DNA of 64,000 nt from Boswellia sacra (GCA_013180625.2 SNVD02003451.1:62001-126000); one strand, 5' to 3'. Counted from the stretch's first letter, positions 24,451 through 39,187 are shown. Program-made: numbers and translations. The notes: a model not told the origin generated them from the letters alone.

Positions 24451-27400
24451 GCTTTGTATCTTGCCTAGCTCAACTATGGGCCACCAAAGATATGGTTTAG
24501 GTATGGTGCTGAAACTGATTCAGTTATATTGATATTTTCATTACTTAAATAAATGTGAATGTTTGTGCTAGAAGGCTGCATGTATTGATAATACTTCATT
24601 GTCTTTGCTAAGTAGTTGTACATGGCTATTTTGTGCAGGTGTGGGGTCATTCTGGTTGCCTTGTTACAGTCTACTAATCTCTGTTTCCAAAATTTGCAGA
24701 GCATGATCGTTGCATCAGTTTGTATATGACGCTTGACAATTTGATCTCTTTGGTACCTGCCTTTAGATGAACAAGAGCTAACAATGTCTGTTAGGATTCT
24801 TGATGTATTTTTTTTGAATACAAGGATTGAGATAAGAAAGGATTATCATTTGATAGAGCTGGTGTATGAATTTTTATTGTTTTGGCTTTCCTTATCCATG
24901 TTCTGTTAAAATAATTTTGTGATGCTTGTCTTGTCTGAATTCTGGGGAGATGCAAGGCATACTAGGATAGAAATCCCAATTGCTCGGTTTGTTTGCTCTC
25001 TGAGAACAATCAAGAAACTCTGTATGCCTCGCAAAAGCAATTCTGCGGTTCTAACTGAGGTAACTCCTCTAGGTTTATACACCAAGTCGAAGGATGAAAT
25101 TTGTTTATTATGGATTTTCATGCGTATGATCATATAGATCCAGCATTTATGCTGAGTGTGGCAGAATGTCTTCACCAAGACCAAGGGATGAATTTCAATG
25201 TGTTTGTTCAGGTTTTCTTTTTAACAAAAAATTACCGTTCTCCTGTTTGTAAGATGCTGAAAAAGAATGTGAATTCATTTTAGTTGCTAGGTCAGCTGCG
25301 ATAGATTGAATAATTTCAATTGCTATCGAAAAAAGGGGTTCTTCTGTTGTTCGCATACACTTGGTTTGGTGGCCGTGGCCTGTTTATGTGCATTATTCAG
25401 CCGAAAGCTACCTCTTTTGTCTGTCTGTCACCATACCGTCTATAGCATTTCACTGTATTTGCATGTGGTGGTTGGAAAGATGGATTGCGTTTATCTTCTT
25501 TCTATGCATCTAATTTTAATTTCTTGGAATTGGAATTCAGCTAATCACTTGTTACGGCGGTGTAGCGTACTAATTATCTCGGTTGATAGAGTCTCTTGGG
25601 GTAGTACAAGAGGTCTCGTTGCATAAAATGCCTTGAAATCGGATCATATTCACGTAGAATGATAGAATCGAAGGTTACCCCTCAGAATGTTCCAATCTCA
25701 ATATTTTAAATTATCATACTTGATCAAAAGGATTCAAACCAATATTATATCAATTATACAAGAAAATAAAATATACTGTAGAAAATGGAGAGAGCGAATG
25801 GGGAATTACTTTTGAATTTGTCAGTACAGTAAACGGAAATATATATATGGTAGTATACTGTTTGTGTATTTGGGGATAAAATTAGGGGTAAAAAAAAATA
25901 TATTGGTTTTATGAAAATGAAATTTGAAAACAAAAAAGAATTAAGTATTTTTTGAATTCTAACACGTTGAAAACAGAAAACACTTAAACGGAAACGTAAA
26001 AGAACACAGGCTTAAAAACATATATAAAAACGTAAAACAAAAACTGGGCTACAAGTGAAGACCGTAACTTTAGAAGGAATTAAAGTTCATGACATTGTTG
26101 CAATTGAAACATTGGTAATTGTGTGAACTGATGACAAATAATTATCATAAATTATATTGAATTTGTAAATACTAATAGAATTTGAGGCATATCTAAAACT
26201 CGAAGGTTTTTTATTTTATTTTATTAAAAAAGAAAGGCAGCTGTAGCGCGACCTAGCTCACAAGTAACTAAGCCCCTAACTAGACTCATAAATATTTATG
26301 AAGGCAAGTTATGACATTAAAACAGAGACGTGACTCATGTGACATTGCTCTTACAGGACTGATTTCGATCTTATAGTCGAATCTCTGGCAATCTACTGCT
26401 ATATGTATCAAATAATATATCATCTCAAGATTCTCAATATCACTTGATTGTTGAAAAAGTAAAGAGGACCATCTAAGTATAGATTGGTGCTGTGTTTTTT
26501 TATTTACAGTGAAAGTGGGAGGTGGGTACTGCATATGATGTGATACCCATGCATGTAATGTAAGGACTTCGTGAAGACAAAACTTTTACGGCTAAATCAT
26601 TATTCAATTTGGTTATTAGTTTGGTATATGTACTCTCTATTTATTTGTTACACTCTTAAATTAATTATATTGTATATACAATCGCATGTTTGCCAGAGAG
26701 ACGGCAACTCCATAGCTCATTGAATTCTTCAATCACAAAATAAAAATTAGGTGTATTAACCTAAAATAAACAAATGTTATGTGATAAGAAATCAGAGTAT
26801 AAAGTTATTATTGTCCCTTAACTCATAAGTAATATTATCTCATTTCATACACACAACTTTCTACCGATCTTGTGTATAAATGCAAAGTCTTCCATGTCAC
26901 AAAGTCACAACAAAAAGAAGACCTCAAGTCAAAAGAGGCCGACTGAGCAATCATGTTGTGCTTATGTTTGAAAGTGTGTTTGTTTATGAATCCGTTATTT
27001 TTATTTTCAATTAAATTTAGGAATATGTGGTTGATTTTGAATTATTTTGAATTTTGAAAAAGATACGTGGTTGAGATTGAATATAAATTACATTGAAAAA
27101 TATGCAATATAAAAAATAAGATTTGGATTCATAAACGAACAAAACAAAGCTTTACTTTCTAAATTGGATTTTCCGACTTGGAAATCGATTTGGTAAGTAA
27201 GCTGACGAAGGAATGACACACCCACCAAAATACAAGTCTCCCAACGTGTTAAGACATAATTGGTTGTGAACATAAACTAAGCATCTCCCAACATGGTGAA
27301 GACTTTTTGTCTTCCTCTTAGATGGGGTCTCAGCCTGATCAGGGTCCAAGTTACTTCCTCATAGATTTCAGAGAATCTAAAAACAATTTTTAATTATCCA

Positions 27401-27784
27401 CGTATTCTGACTCTTACTTGACACGTTTACCTTTATATTCTATCTTTTGATTTTCTTCTCTATTTTGTCTTGCAGTGCAACATGTATATATGTATCTATC
27501 TTTACTTCAATTCTGACGTTATGTGTTGTGACTGTTGTCTCGTTGATTGTGACTTGAAGGAGGTGCAGTTGAAAATTTTCAAACCCCATCTGGGAAGATA
27601 ATGCATGAGAACTGGTCTTGGATCGCATATGCCATCTTCTGTCTTTTTGCCTGTATATATCTCTTTACACAGATTTTAAGTCCCATTCCATGTGTGCTGC
27701 TAAGGTTTCAGTCATTAGAAGAGAAGACCTGTAACTGTGAGCACAGAAGGTGAAGGAACATAAAGCTGAAGATTTCTGCTTATC
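24451..27784. other. Spacer between the RNP and CNGC genes, no gene recognised
   Basis: The first few hundred bases are probably the RNP 3' untranslated region. Open frames at 24906-25184 (-), 24919-25137 (+) and 25306-25626 (+) have no recognisable domain and no splice context. The rest is AT-rich. The 27690-27790 stretch, ending in a GTAAGT donor, is probably the CNGC leader exon. Confidence 0.45.
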
Positions 27785-28166
27785 ATGATTGTAAGTACCT
27801 GTCTAGATACTTGGGACATGCTTGGTAATTAGTTATAGAGAATGATGATTCATTATTAATTGCTGCTTGTCTCTCCTTCTCTTCACGGGTTGCTTTGAAA
27901 TTTCTGGGAACCAAAAAAAAGAAAAAAAAAGAAAAAAGAGTGCAAGAAATGGATCCTCTTAGACTTGTTCACATTGTGAAAAAGGAGTGGCAGAGATTCA
28001 CTTGAGCTTGTGAAAAAGTCTCTAGTATTATCATGTTTGCGTGACTCTCAACAAACTTAGTACGGAAAAAGTAGTGTGGTTTCTTTTGTCGAACTTAGTT
28101 GCATCTATTGTTTTCTTTGATAAATACCCTGATAATATTTCATGGCAGAGCAAATTCGCTGACTGA
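27785..28166 (+). promoter_or_regulatory. Possible spliced upstream ORF in the CNGC leader
   Basis: A leader exon appears to end at 27790 (donor gtaagt) and to join 28149 (acceptor catggcag). Across that junction an ATG at 27785 reads seven codons (MISKFAD) to TGA at 28164-28166. The stop lies 13 nt before the first in-frame channel ATG at 28180. If the splice is right, this short upstream frame could lower translation of the channel. The splice sites are inferred. Confidence 0.35.
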
Positions 28167-28194
28167 AGTGACAGCAACTATGTCCTCCTGCGCC

Positions 28195-31100
28195 ATGGAT
28201 GCTGGTAGATCCAAATGTATAAGGTCTGCCAAATTCCTCTTGTTTACCTAGTTCGCAATTTTGAACAATCTCTAACTGATTGTGCTGCTTATTGCTTGTT
28301 AATATTTTCATTGTAAAATAAATTGGATTAATTTCTTACTTACTGCTTGGTTTCTTCACTGAATTATTGTTCCATATAAATTTTAGGTTCCAAGAAGATC
28401 CTGAGATGGTAAACTGTACATCACCTAAAAGGGGTTATATGTTAAAGTTTACCAATAAATTCACTGGGAAATCTGGGCCTGAAATGTGCTCAAAGAAGGT
28501 TGAGAAGGATGTGAATGGCAAAATCTTGCACGAAAAAGAACTTTCAAGAGTCTTCTCTGAGGATTATGATGGTGTAGACAGGATGATACTGGATCCTAGA
28601 GGACCTGTTATAAACAAATGGAACAAAATTTTCTTAGTAGCATGTTTGGTTTCTCTATTTGTAGACCCCCTATTCTTTTTTTTGCCAACGGCTAAGGAGG
28701 AAATGTGCATTGAGGTTTCTGTACCCCTTGAAGTCGCTCTCACAGTCATTCGGTCAATAGCCGATGCATTTTACTTGGTTCACATATATATTCGATTCCG
28801 AACAGCTTTTGTTGCTCCTTCCTCTCGTGTATTTGGAAGAGGAGAGCTGGTTATAGACCCTTCAAAAATTTCTTTAAGGTACCTTTGCAAAGATTTCTGG
28901 CTTGACATTGTGGCTGCACAACCCCTTCCACAGGTATGCAAGTTACAATATAACTCATGATTCGATCTCCATTTTGTTAATCCTAAGAAATGTTCTTGAT
29001 GGTGGAATTGGTGGACACAGTTTTTTAAAAATTGACAGAACCTATGGTCTCTCACAATGTTTATCATTCACTTCTTTTCCTGGCCCTTAATTTAAGTAAA
29101 AGGAGCAGTACATCAATTCAAGAAACTAAACTAGAATTCTTATAACCAGTAAATCGATTCTAACCTCTTCTTTTGCATCTAATTTCTCAGTTCTTGTGTT
29201 TCTAAGCAACCAAACATAGCATTTAATCAGGCCGGTTGAAGGAAAATAGATATACTTTTCAAGGATTAAATGTTAGCCAATTTAATTTTTAGGAACAATA
29301 TCATTTTGCATTTACTTTGTGTTCGGATTGTAAATATGGCTCTGACAATATATGAATATTTGGTATACATTACTCAGTAGATTACAAAACTTAGTTTTAA
29401 TATAGCACTTAAAGATTTCTTACTATTTTCTGTGACATTATAGAACTAATATTTATTTTTATATTTCAGCTGTTGGTTTGGGCTGTAATCCCTCATTTAA
29501 GGAGTACCTCGATGGTCAATACAAAAAATGCTATCCGCTTAGTCATCATATTCCAGTATTTGCTGAGGCTATACCTCATCTTTCCACTTTCATCTCAAAT
29601 TATCAAGTCTTCTGGTGTTGTGCTGGAAACAGCATGGGCGGGGGCAGCTTACAATCTGATGCTCTATATGTTGGCCAGCCATGTAAGTCATGACTAGTAA
29701 CTCATTGATAAGGCAAATTTTTTGACGTATACATTCTCTCTATTTCCATTTGATTTAAAAGTCTGCATAATTCCAACATAAATAAGATGATTAGTGAATG
29801 ATCATTACTTTATTTTAGTCTTTTCGACAATTATATTAAAGCAATTAAGCAGAACATAATTCTGACTACATTCATTACCACTCTTTTAAAAGGTTTTAGG
29901 AGCCTGTTGGTACCTCTTATCAGTTGAAAGGCAAGAAGAGTGTTGGAGAAAAGTCTGTAGAGATCAACTCTTGCATTGCAACTTAGCTTTTTTCGACTGC
30001 CGTCTTGTGGGTGACTTTGGTGGAACCAAATTGTTCCAGTCGAGGAATATTTCAAGTCTATGCGATCCAAAAAGAAACTTCTTTGAGTTTGGCATTCATG
30101 CAGATGCAGTGACTTTCGGAGTGACAGCTTCCAGCTTCTTCAACAAGTACTTCTTCTGTCTTTGGTGGGGCTTGAGGAATCTGAGGTAAATGACTGGGTT
30201 GAATGGAACGCATTAACCATGCTTTAGAAACTAGAAAAAAAATCTTTTAACTGAAAAGCTCCTCAATTGGACCTTAAAGCCTCACCATTTCAAAATTTGA
30301 TGGGAGATTGAAGCATGTCTACTGGCAGAACCATATAAAATTTTGTTGAAAAGGATACAAATTAACTCATCTTCATGTTATGCAATGAAAAATAGAATGA
30401 GTTTATGACTGGACGTTCGAGATGCCTTTTTAATTCCTTGATTCATTATTTACTTTCCTTGAATCAAAGTTTTCAAGAAGTCATATATATTTATATTGAA
30501 AACTAACCAAACTTCTACAACTTTTGCAGCTCTCTAGGACAGAATCTCTTAACAAGCACTTACATTTGGGAAATAATTTTTGCTATCATCATTGCAATTC
30601 TTGGACTAGTGCTTTTTGGATTGCTTATTGGCAATATGCAAGTAAGTGATTACTGGCAATCAAAATTGTCATTTAGTTTTATTACATTATCCCTCCAAAA
30701 TCAATCATGAACATGGCTTCTAGGAAACCAGCATGAGTGCATATTTTTGTTAATCCTCCATCAAAAGAGACTGATCATTTTTTAATTTCTTCTAACTTAG
30801 GTTTTTACTAAAATTGGCTACATTTTTAACGTCCATTAGTAACTAATGTATGCATTCTTTGTAAATAGACATATCTCCAATCTACTGCTGTGCGAGTTGA
30901 AGAGTGGAGGATTAGGAGGACGGATACTGAAGAATGGATGCGTCACAGACAGCTTCCACATGAATTGAAACAATGTGTGCGAAGGTATGATCAATATTGT
31001 TGGGTTGCAACTCGAGGAGTTGATGAGGAGGCAATACTCAAAGGCCTCCCTATGGATCTTCGACGAGACATCAAGCGCCATCTCTGCCTTGATTTAGTTC

Positions 31101-32402
31101 GACAAGTAAGTTTCACTGCCTCAATGAAAATGCTTTTGTTAGGAAAAAGAAATCATCTCCAAAGTATGAAATCCTAGTGCATCTTGGGAAGAGATTTCTT
31201 TCAAAGCTGCCTTTATAGACCAATAGTTCTTCCACTTTTCCAAAATAGATGGGCATTAAATGAGTTATCTAAATTATCCAAGACATTAGACATCTGCAGC
31301 CCTACTGACTGCTTCAAATTTTTCTTCAGAAATGATGTTAATAGAAGCCAATCATCAGAATTTTTTTTGGAATTTTGTTTGAAAAGAAATCATATCAGAA
31401 ATATGAAACCCAGTGTATCTTGGGAAGAGATTTCTCTCAAAGCTTCCTTTATAGACTAATGGTTCTTCCACTTTTCCAAAATAGATAGGCATGAAATGAG
31501 TTATCTAAGTTAGCCAAGACATCTGCAGCCCTACTGACTACTTCAAATTTTTCTCCTGAAATTTTGTTGATAGAGGCCAATCATTAGAATTTTTAAGTGG
31601 AATTTTGTTCACGCGCGCGCGCGCACCCAAGAAAAAAAAATAAATAAAGATCGCAATTCATCTTAATCTAACAAAGAACTTAATTACTATTGTAAATGAG
31701 AAACAGGTTCCACTCTTTGACCTGATGGATGATAGGATGCTGGATGCCATATGTGAAAGATTGAAGCCTCGTCTATGTACAACGGGGACCTGCTTAGTTC
31801 GTGAGGGTGATCCTGTAAATGAGATGCTTTTTATTGTCCGAGGACACTTAGATTCTTACACCACTGATGGTGGTCGAACCGGATTCTTCAATTCATGCCG
31901 CATAGGCCCAGGTGACTTCTGTGGTGAAGAACTGCTGACCTGGGCACTTGACCCTCGTCCAAGTGTTGTCCTCCCTTCGTCCACTCGCACGGTCAAAGCC
32001 ATCACTGAAGTCGAAGCATTTGCTTTCATTGCTGAAGACTTGAAGTTTGTAGCATCTCAATACCGCAAGCTACACAGCAAACAACTGAGGCACACGTTTA
32101 GGTGCCACTCACCTCAATGGAGAACATGGGCTGCATGCTTCGTACAAGCAGCTTGGTTTCGATATAAAAGAAGGAAGGAGGCAGCTGATCTTAAGAAAAG
32201 AGAGAGCATGACCTCCATGCCTGAACCAGAGAATGAACTTAAAATTACGCCATTCAGCTCAGCTAGGTTCACTACATATGCAGCAAGACTAGCTGCAAGC
32301 ACAAGAAGGGGTGGAAGCCTGCGCTGTGGAACTGAATTTGATCACCTTCTTACATCGTTACAAAAGCCAAATGAACCTGATTTCACAGTTGAAGATAGAT
32401 GA
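28195..32402 (+). CDS. CNGC15: Cyclic nucleotide-gated ion channel, CNGC15-like (group III)
   Basis: Seven coding exons with GT..AG introns: 28195-28223, 28387-28933, 29470-29682, 29893-30185, 30530-30641, 30869-31105, 31707-32402 (708 residues). The ATG at 28195 puts ten residues before FQEDPE, as in CNGC15 relatives; an in-frame ATG at 28180 would add five. The first membrane helix (about 87-110) reads IFLVACLVSLFVDPLFFFLP. The pore filter is GQN (364-366), and S6 is WEIIFAIIIAILGLVLFGLL. The C-linker is followed by a cyclic nucleotide-binding domain (about 480-600) with LFIVRGHLDSY and the phosphate cassette GPGDFCGEELLTWAL. An IQ-type calmodulin site follows (about 621-634, FVQAAWFRYKRRK). 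Plant CNGCs are Ca2+-permeable channels; CNGC15 members are reported at the nuclear envelope (Medicago) and with the nitrate transporter NRT1.1 (Arabidopsis). All key motifs are intact. Confidence 0.95.
31147..31610 (+). repeat. 237 bp tandem duplication in CNGC intron 6
   Basis: aagaaatcat begins at 31147 and again at 31384. The two copies share long strings such as cttgggaagagatttct, ttcttccacttttccaaaa and catctgcagccctactgact, with scattered differences and small indels. The second copy runs into an alternating CG tract (31611-31626). The duplication accounts for much of the 601 bp intron. Confidence 0.88.
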
Positions 32403-35400
32403 AAATATATAACAGAAACGGTCACCATTTTTCTGGTGGAGGGCACTAGTGTTTTGACAAATTAAGGCTTGGGTAAAGTGCATTCACGGTCTGATTGTTT
32501 TCATTTAGGCAGTGTTTTGTATATCCTAGTTGGATTAGTTTATATGTTTGTTGAGGCTAATTCCACTCGATTAATACTTTTTTCTTTTTCTTTTTAGAAT
32601 AGCTAGTTTGGTGATTAAATGAATTATATACATATGTAATAATTGTAAATGTACTTGTCTGGTTTCTCATAAACTACTAGAATCTGTAGTAGAAGCATTA
32701 AGTTGCACAAGTGTTGAGTTGAATTTCGATATTTGTTGTACCAACAGACTGAGTTTTGAGAGAGGTTGCATGGATTTTTCGGGCCAGTCAATATGCTTCG
32801 TCACTCGCCCGCCCTGGTCAAGTTGCGGAAAAAAAAAAATACAGTCCGAGTCTGTGGCACTCGAACGCCAAGACTACTTGTTCTGGGCCATTATATAACT
32901 GTACCGCTTTGCTGGGTTTTTTTACCTATGTCTCCCAAGGCCCAATTCAGTCTAAACTTAACAATCTCCTCGGGTGCCAGAACATATGCAATTTCCCATC
33001 AACAGAGTATCAAAACTAGTCAAATTTAATCTGGTGTAAGAAAAATCATACAGGTTACTTGAGGATTGATTAGTATAACAAATTTTTGTGGACAAATGTC
33101 TTACTGAAGTGTTTTGCATCGTGCAGAAAGATTGATGTACAATCATACTAGCTAATAATAGAACAATTTGACCAATATCAAACATCCTGTTTGGTACTAA
33201 TTAAAAATTAAGTTTTAGCATTTCAAAGGAATCCAAAGATTGGATTACGTTAATGACTTAAAGTGAAAGATAGCTTTGGTTAACAACGAGAAATCTATAT
33301 GTAACTATGAATCCATGAAAAATATTAATTCTCTGTTGTGGATAAACCTTGGCGTAAATGCAATGATTCATTCTTTAACTTTTTAAAGTCTGTAGTCTTT
33401 GACTTGAAGCCTAAGAGAAACAATATTACTATTAGCTTTAGGAAGATGAACCTTATTTTATTTGATTAAAAATGAGTAAATTGCATGCATGAGAATCCCC
33501 TCTGCTGCTTTAGATCATACTATATTGACTCTGGCGATAATACATTTGTCTTTACTAGGTTTAATTATATCCTGCCTTACATATTATATTAGCAACTTTG
33601 TTTAGTGGAAGAGTTGCGTTAGCTTTTGAATTAACTGTCAACTAATAGTACTTGAAGTTCATAATGATGGTGATTATGATTCATTTTTGTGCATGCTTGA
33701 GTTTAGCCCATATGGTTCTACTCTACTACTCATTAAATTAAGAAAAAATGAAGAAAATGAAGCTTCAAAGGGGGATCCTTGCATGAGAAGTAAAATTACA
33801 CAGAAGGCATAAGAGAATTAGAGTGCGAAAAGAAGGATAAAATAAGAGGCTGATTTAATTGTGTTGTGTGGGTTTGTGAGCTGAAGTTATAAGCTATTTT
33901 GTTATGAGTTTGTCTGAAGGCCAAGGGGTGGAAGACAAATTGATAGTGAGGAACATGAAATAGCAACCAAAATGTGGGACAAGATCAATGAAATGGACCC
34001 AAAAACCTAGTCAAGCAGCTCCATTTTTCTCTGCATTCAGAGACTTTGTTTGTTTCTGAAACTCTGCCCAGGCATTGACCCACCTGTTCCTTGTCAGACC
34101 CAGAAACTTGTTCAATTAGTCAGCACAATTAGCCCCACTTTTGACTGATGGAGTCCTGTCTGATTGGGGCTGTAGAAGAAAAATAAAATAAAGAAATTAA
34201 ACCATCCATTTATGAACGCAGATAAACAATAAGACCTTACGGTTAAAGATAGATTAACTTTTAGCTATGCCTATACTGATGAAGGTGAAAGTATGTAACA
34301 AATAGTCTGAAATTCTGAATTTTTAATCTGATAGAGCAAATGGAGCCAATTTGGGTTATGATCAATGCATTTTGTAATTCATGCATTTGGAGAAGTGACT
34401 AGTGAATGGTGTTGGCTCCCTGGAAAGTAGCCAAACGAGGTCCCACACAAGTCAGCATTGTTTCAGATTTTCAACAGGGAGTGTGGGAGACCATTACCAC
34501 TGGCTAAACCAATTGAATATTTAGAGTTCTTCAAATTCAAAAGGCTGGAATCCCAAGGGCATCAAAATTATGTGCTTGACCCACTATGTAAAAAGTTGAA
34601 AAAGATTATTTCATTTCATTTACTGATTGGCTTTCAAGCTGTAAACTCTAACTAAACAACACTTCCTTGAGCTTCAAAATTTGAACCATAAAGTAAGAAG
34701 TAATTATCAGGAATTGAAGAAAGGTTAGTCTGATTATGGTGTTTCATGCAAATAACATAATGTTGTCCAAACTTCAAATGGTATCGTTACCAGAAAGTTG
34801 TTTGGGCCACAAATATTGGAATCTGAGTCTTACTGAGGGGCTTCCGGGAATGATCATTATCATGTCTTGTTTGAGCAAGCAGACATGAAAGGAATTTATC
34901 AAAGAGGATAAGAAAATAAGTATCTCTCAAAATGCTGATGGCTCTGGCCCCTGGACCACCCCCATGCCGTCATTTTGGAAAATGGGAAGCTGTTGATGAT
35001 TAGACCCTGCTTCTAACCATAAGTGATTCTCCATTTCCTTTTTTTCTTTTTTCCTAATTCAATCTAAATCTTGCAAGACAAACAATCTCAAAACTCAGAA
35101 AACAAATTAAAAATTTTCTTTGCCTTAATCTATGCAGCAAACTATTCTATATGCTACCATGTGAGGAATGATTGCGGAATTGTAAAATAATGATGCCTCA
35201 TGCACGCACGCTCACATATTCCGTTCTAATCTTTAGAATTTAAAATTTCTACTTAGAAATCAAAACTCAGAATTTAGTCTTAATACACCGGAAACTAGAA
35301 GGCAAGAGAGATGGGATTCATAGCACTATCTTCAAATTATGTTATGTGTCCTAGGTGTTTGCCATGTCCTCTTGTAAGAAATGATGTGGATGGACACCAC

Positions 35401-38400
35401 AAAATGCAACATCCTAGATGCCTAAGAGTTCCCTCCGCAACCCATGATTTGATGTGCATGAAATAACAGCATTGAATAAGAAATGAACAATCAACCACTC
35501 CATTAGTCTTCTGCTAAACTTACCCATCTCTTGAATCAACAATTGATGGAGGGTGGAAAGTTTCTTGGCCTAAAATTGTCCCTGGAATAGGGAACACATA
35601 TGCCTTGAGAAAACCCATTTCAACTGTTCTTCATGTTCATGTGTCACCATTTTCATACTTCCTTTCTCGCCTGAAATGATCAGCGTCTCTATCTCTAACT
35701 CCCAAGAATGCAACCACTAGTCTCATAACTTTTACTAGTTTTTGTCAAAGTAACTTGGAGATAAGAGTTGCCAATATTGTTTCCCGATAATCCTTGCACA
35801 ATTTCACTGGACTACTAAGCAGCTTCAATATTAATTGTTCTACTATTCGGTTATTATCATTATCTGCACTACCAATTTAGAGTATAATTTCACTGCATAA
35901 TTGCCTGCTTAGGTATCTATTTGTTTAATTTAAAAGCTAAATTTGCCTTAGTTAATTATGCTTACCCAATAATTTCAACTTAATTAAAGAGAATTAATGG
36001 AGTTAGTTAAGTCCATAACTGTCTAACAGCATAGAGAAACGGTTCTGTCACCCAAATAGGCTCAGGGTGGGCCATGGTCATGGGACGTTATGAAATTCTG
36101 CTCAGTTTGTTTGCTGATCAAATTATTGCCGATTTGTGACGATTGGAAATCGAATTTCCACAAAGCGTTATTGTCTACCCCAACCCAAGGGTACGTAGGT
36201 GCACATTGAATTGACTGATGATGGAAGACCAAATATCAATCAACATTTAACCCACAGTTAATCGAGAAAATGTAAGTTCATCCTGTCCCGTTTTGTCACC
36301 CTACTTTGTTCCTAACTAACCTTGAGCAAATATATATAATTGAAAATTGGTCACAAAGAGAATGCCCATGGTGTATTTTAACGGTTTCATTTTTAATTTA
36401 TATTAATCCTGTCTTCGTGAAACGGATCATGTTGACAATTAACTATCAGTTTCAAAATTAAACAAAATTAATAATTAGCAGATGATGATCTAAACGTGGA
36501 TCCTGAAAAAGCATAGTTGAACTTAAAGGAAAGTAAACGTCAAGCAAAGCCTGACTGACCCAAAAACAAAACCAAGTAGTCAAGAAACGAAGTCTCAAGA
36601 CAAGCATGCCCAGCCGAATGCCACACTTTTTCTATAACTCCACTTTTCATTGTCGGTTTGTTTCAAGGCTTGGCTTAAAAATGTTGTAGAAAATATATAG
36701 TATGAAAAAGTATTTTCATAGAACTATCTAGCAAAGACTAAAGAGCTTCAGAAAAATGTTTGGTAAAGAAAAAAAAAAATCACAGGAAGAAAACATTAAT
36801 TACTTTTTGACAACAATTAAGAAAAAAGTATTTTATTCTTCCTTCTTAATGATAGTTAAAAGAAACTAATTGATGGATATTGGAAAGAATGGACATGAAG
36901 CCCTACCAGCAGTGCATGCAAATTAACGATCGAAAACGAAAGATTTCGGTTACATGCATGAATGTTAATTTATGTAAATACACAGTTTCTAAACTAATTA
37001 ATGATCTTATCATTTATTAATTAATCCATTCTTTTTAGGCTTTCTTAATCAAATTAAACAGTTTGAAAACAGCTTTTGAGGTCTTTCCACGAAAGAAAAA
37101 GGAGAAGAAAACAACCATCAACCAACACTTTACCTTTTCCATATTCAGTCACAAACGCTATCTTGTACTCACCCAAAAAGAGAAAGTTATATTACATGAC
37201 TCACTTTTGCCAATGGTCAAAACCCTTCAAATTAGGCTTTTCTGCCAATTAAAATTAAAAAACAAAAAAAGTTAAAATGAGATCAACATCTCACCGTTGT
37301 AGTAAACATGCAAGTCTTTACATGACCACCGTCATCTTAATAACAAATTAATTATATATTAATCCTACCATGAAAGCAAGAAAAGGATCCCAAAAGGTTA
37401 TCTTAAATATGGATGACAATCAATGTCTCTTCTAGTCCTTTCTGTATATATTTATATGCTACTTTGACCCTTAATTTTTATCTTTGACTCTTCTTACTTT
37501 TGTTGCTTTTTTGCCCCTATTTTTCATCCATATCAATCTCCAACTTTTCATCTCCCAAAACTCTTAGCTAGATGTTATAATATCAACTAAATATATCAAG
37601 TACTTCGATTGTTTTATTCTATTGAAGACTTCAATTGCATGTACACACAACATCGAGCCAAGCATAATCTCTACTTTCACAATTCACAACTATATCCCAA
37701 AAACTAGCTAGCTAGCTAATTTACATTCCTCCAAGAATGCAAAAGGTGATGATTAGATGGAAAAAATTTATATGGTGCATAAAGTAACTTAAATTACTTG
37801 ATTTTACATCTAACATATCCAAAATGTTGTATGTCTTTATTTTATTTGAAATTAATTTGAAAGTAATATTCCTTATTATCTCCATTTATTTGAAGGTTTA
37901 GAAATATAAAAAATATAACGAATGGATGACTTTTAATTTTTAAGTTAATTGAGATATTAATACTTGATGCAAGTGTCGTATAAATACTTGATGCATTACA
38001 GAGCTTTTAGTATCGATGTTCATGCATTCTAAAATTTGTTCCAATATCCCGCGTGGGATCACCCGATTGAAGGGCTATGAGGTTACATCACCTCATTTTA
38101 AAATCAGGAAACGACATAACCACCCATGTACATGGATGGACCGGAAATTCAAACCACAATAGTGGTTCTGTCATCCTCTCTCACAACAAAAGCATTTATT
38201 GCCTAGTTGCTTGTACAAAACTCCAAACACTCTTTGCCAAATTACTTTTGAAACATGCTTATCTTCCTCCAAAACTGGTGCGTGATGCGTATGGGATCCT
38301 GGACAAGGATGCCACAAAGTTTTTAAAAGTAATAATATATATGAACTCTATTATCAAGCAATAAGCTAGAGCTGGTTTTCAAGCTAGCTAGCTACAAACT

Positions 38401-39165
38401 TAACAAGAACATGTTTGATCTGGATACATATACAGTTGTTTTTTTATTTTATTTTTTAAATTTTAAACAAGGGTATAATAAATCTTAAGTTATGAAAATA
38501 ATTTAATTATAAGATTACAGTAATTGTTTGTTGTTATTATTCACTCTGAAATTGTATGGGGATTGCTTTCACAATTACTATGTTCAGATCATGCACTATA
38601 CAGGCTTAACAATTTAAAGTTAACAGATGCAATGATAAAATGTGAAGAAGATGAGAAAGTAAGGGAGGTGGAATTCCAATAAGGAGCGCAGGCCATGGAT
38701 GAAGAAGTAGTAGCTAGCTGGGGTAGGTCGACAAGGGTGCTGTATGGGTGGTGCGCGCTATGGGGACAAAGAATCTGATCACACTTATATTGTAAATCTT
38801 CTTCTACTTCAATAGCACGATGATGAGGAAGAGAAATCAATGGGCTCTTAAATTGGCAATAAAATTTTCTGTGGTGGAGGCTAGTACTATTGGATCGATG
38901 CTCCAGGAAGGAGAGATTTCGTTAGCGTGTAGGCAAGGGTCAAGAGAAGAGAGTGACTAATTGTCTAGTAATGTGGATGCTATTATGTGACAATAACATG
39001 TTACGTATGTGAAACGCTAAGTATATGCTTTACTACATGGGGACAATGCCGATGGGACAGCATTTTCACTTGCTTAATGGACAATAATTTGTGATTGTAC
39101 CAGCATGTTTAATTAATTTCTCCAAATTTCTGATGAGTAAACTAATTTATAAAGTCTATTAGTTG

Positions 39166-39187
39166 TATATATATATATATATATATA
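39166..39187. repeat. (AT)n microsatellite
   Basis: About eleven perfect TA units. Confidence 0.9.

Noticed and set aside
24906..25626. Frames on both strands downstream of the RNP gene as a small gene
   Set aside because: No domain, no splice context and overlapping frames of equal length on both strands.
25540..25640. tRNA-like appearance near 25560-25620
   Set aside because: No acceptor-stem pairing or proper T-loop could be made.
28142..28166. Upstream ATG at 28142 as an uORF of the CNGC gene
   Set aside because: It overlaps the probable splice acceptor (catggcag), so it would be removed with the leader intron.
34400..34560. Possible microRNA hairpin around gaggtcccacac / gtgtgggagacc
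   Set aside because: Only about ten bases pair well and no known mature miRNA sequence is present.
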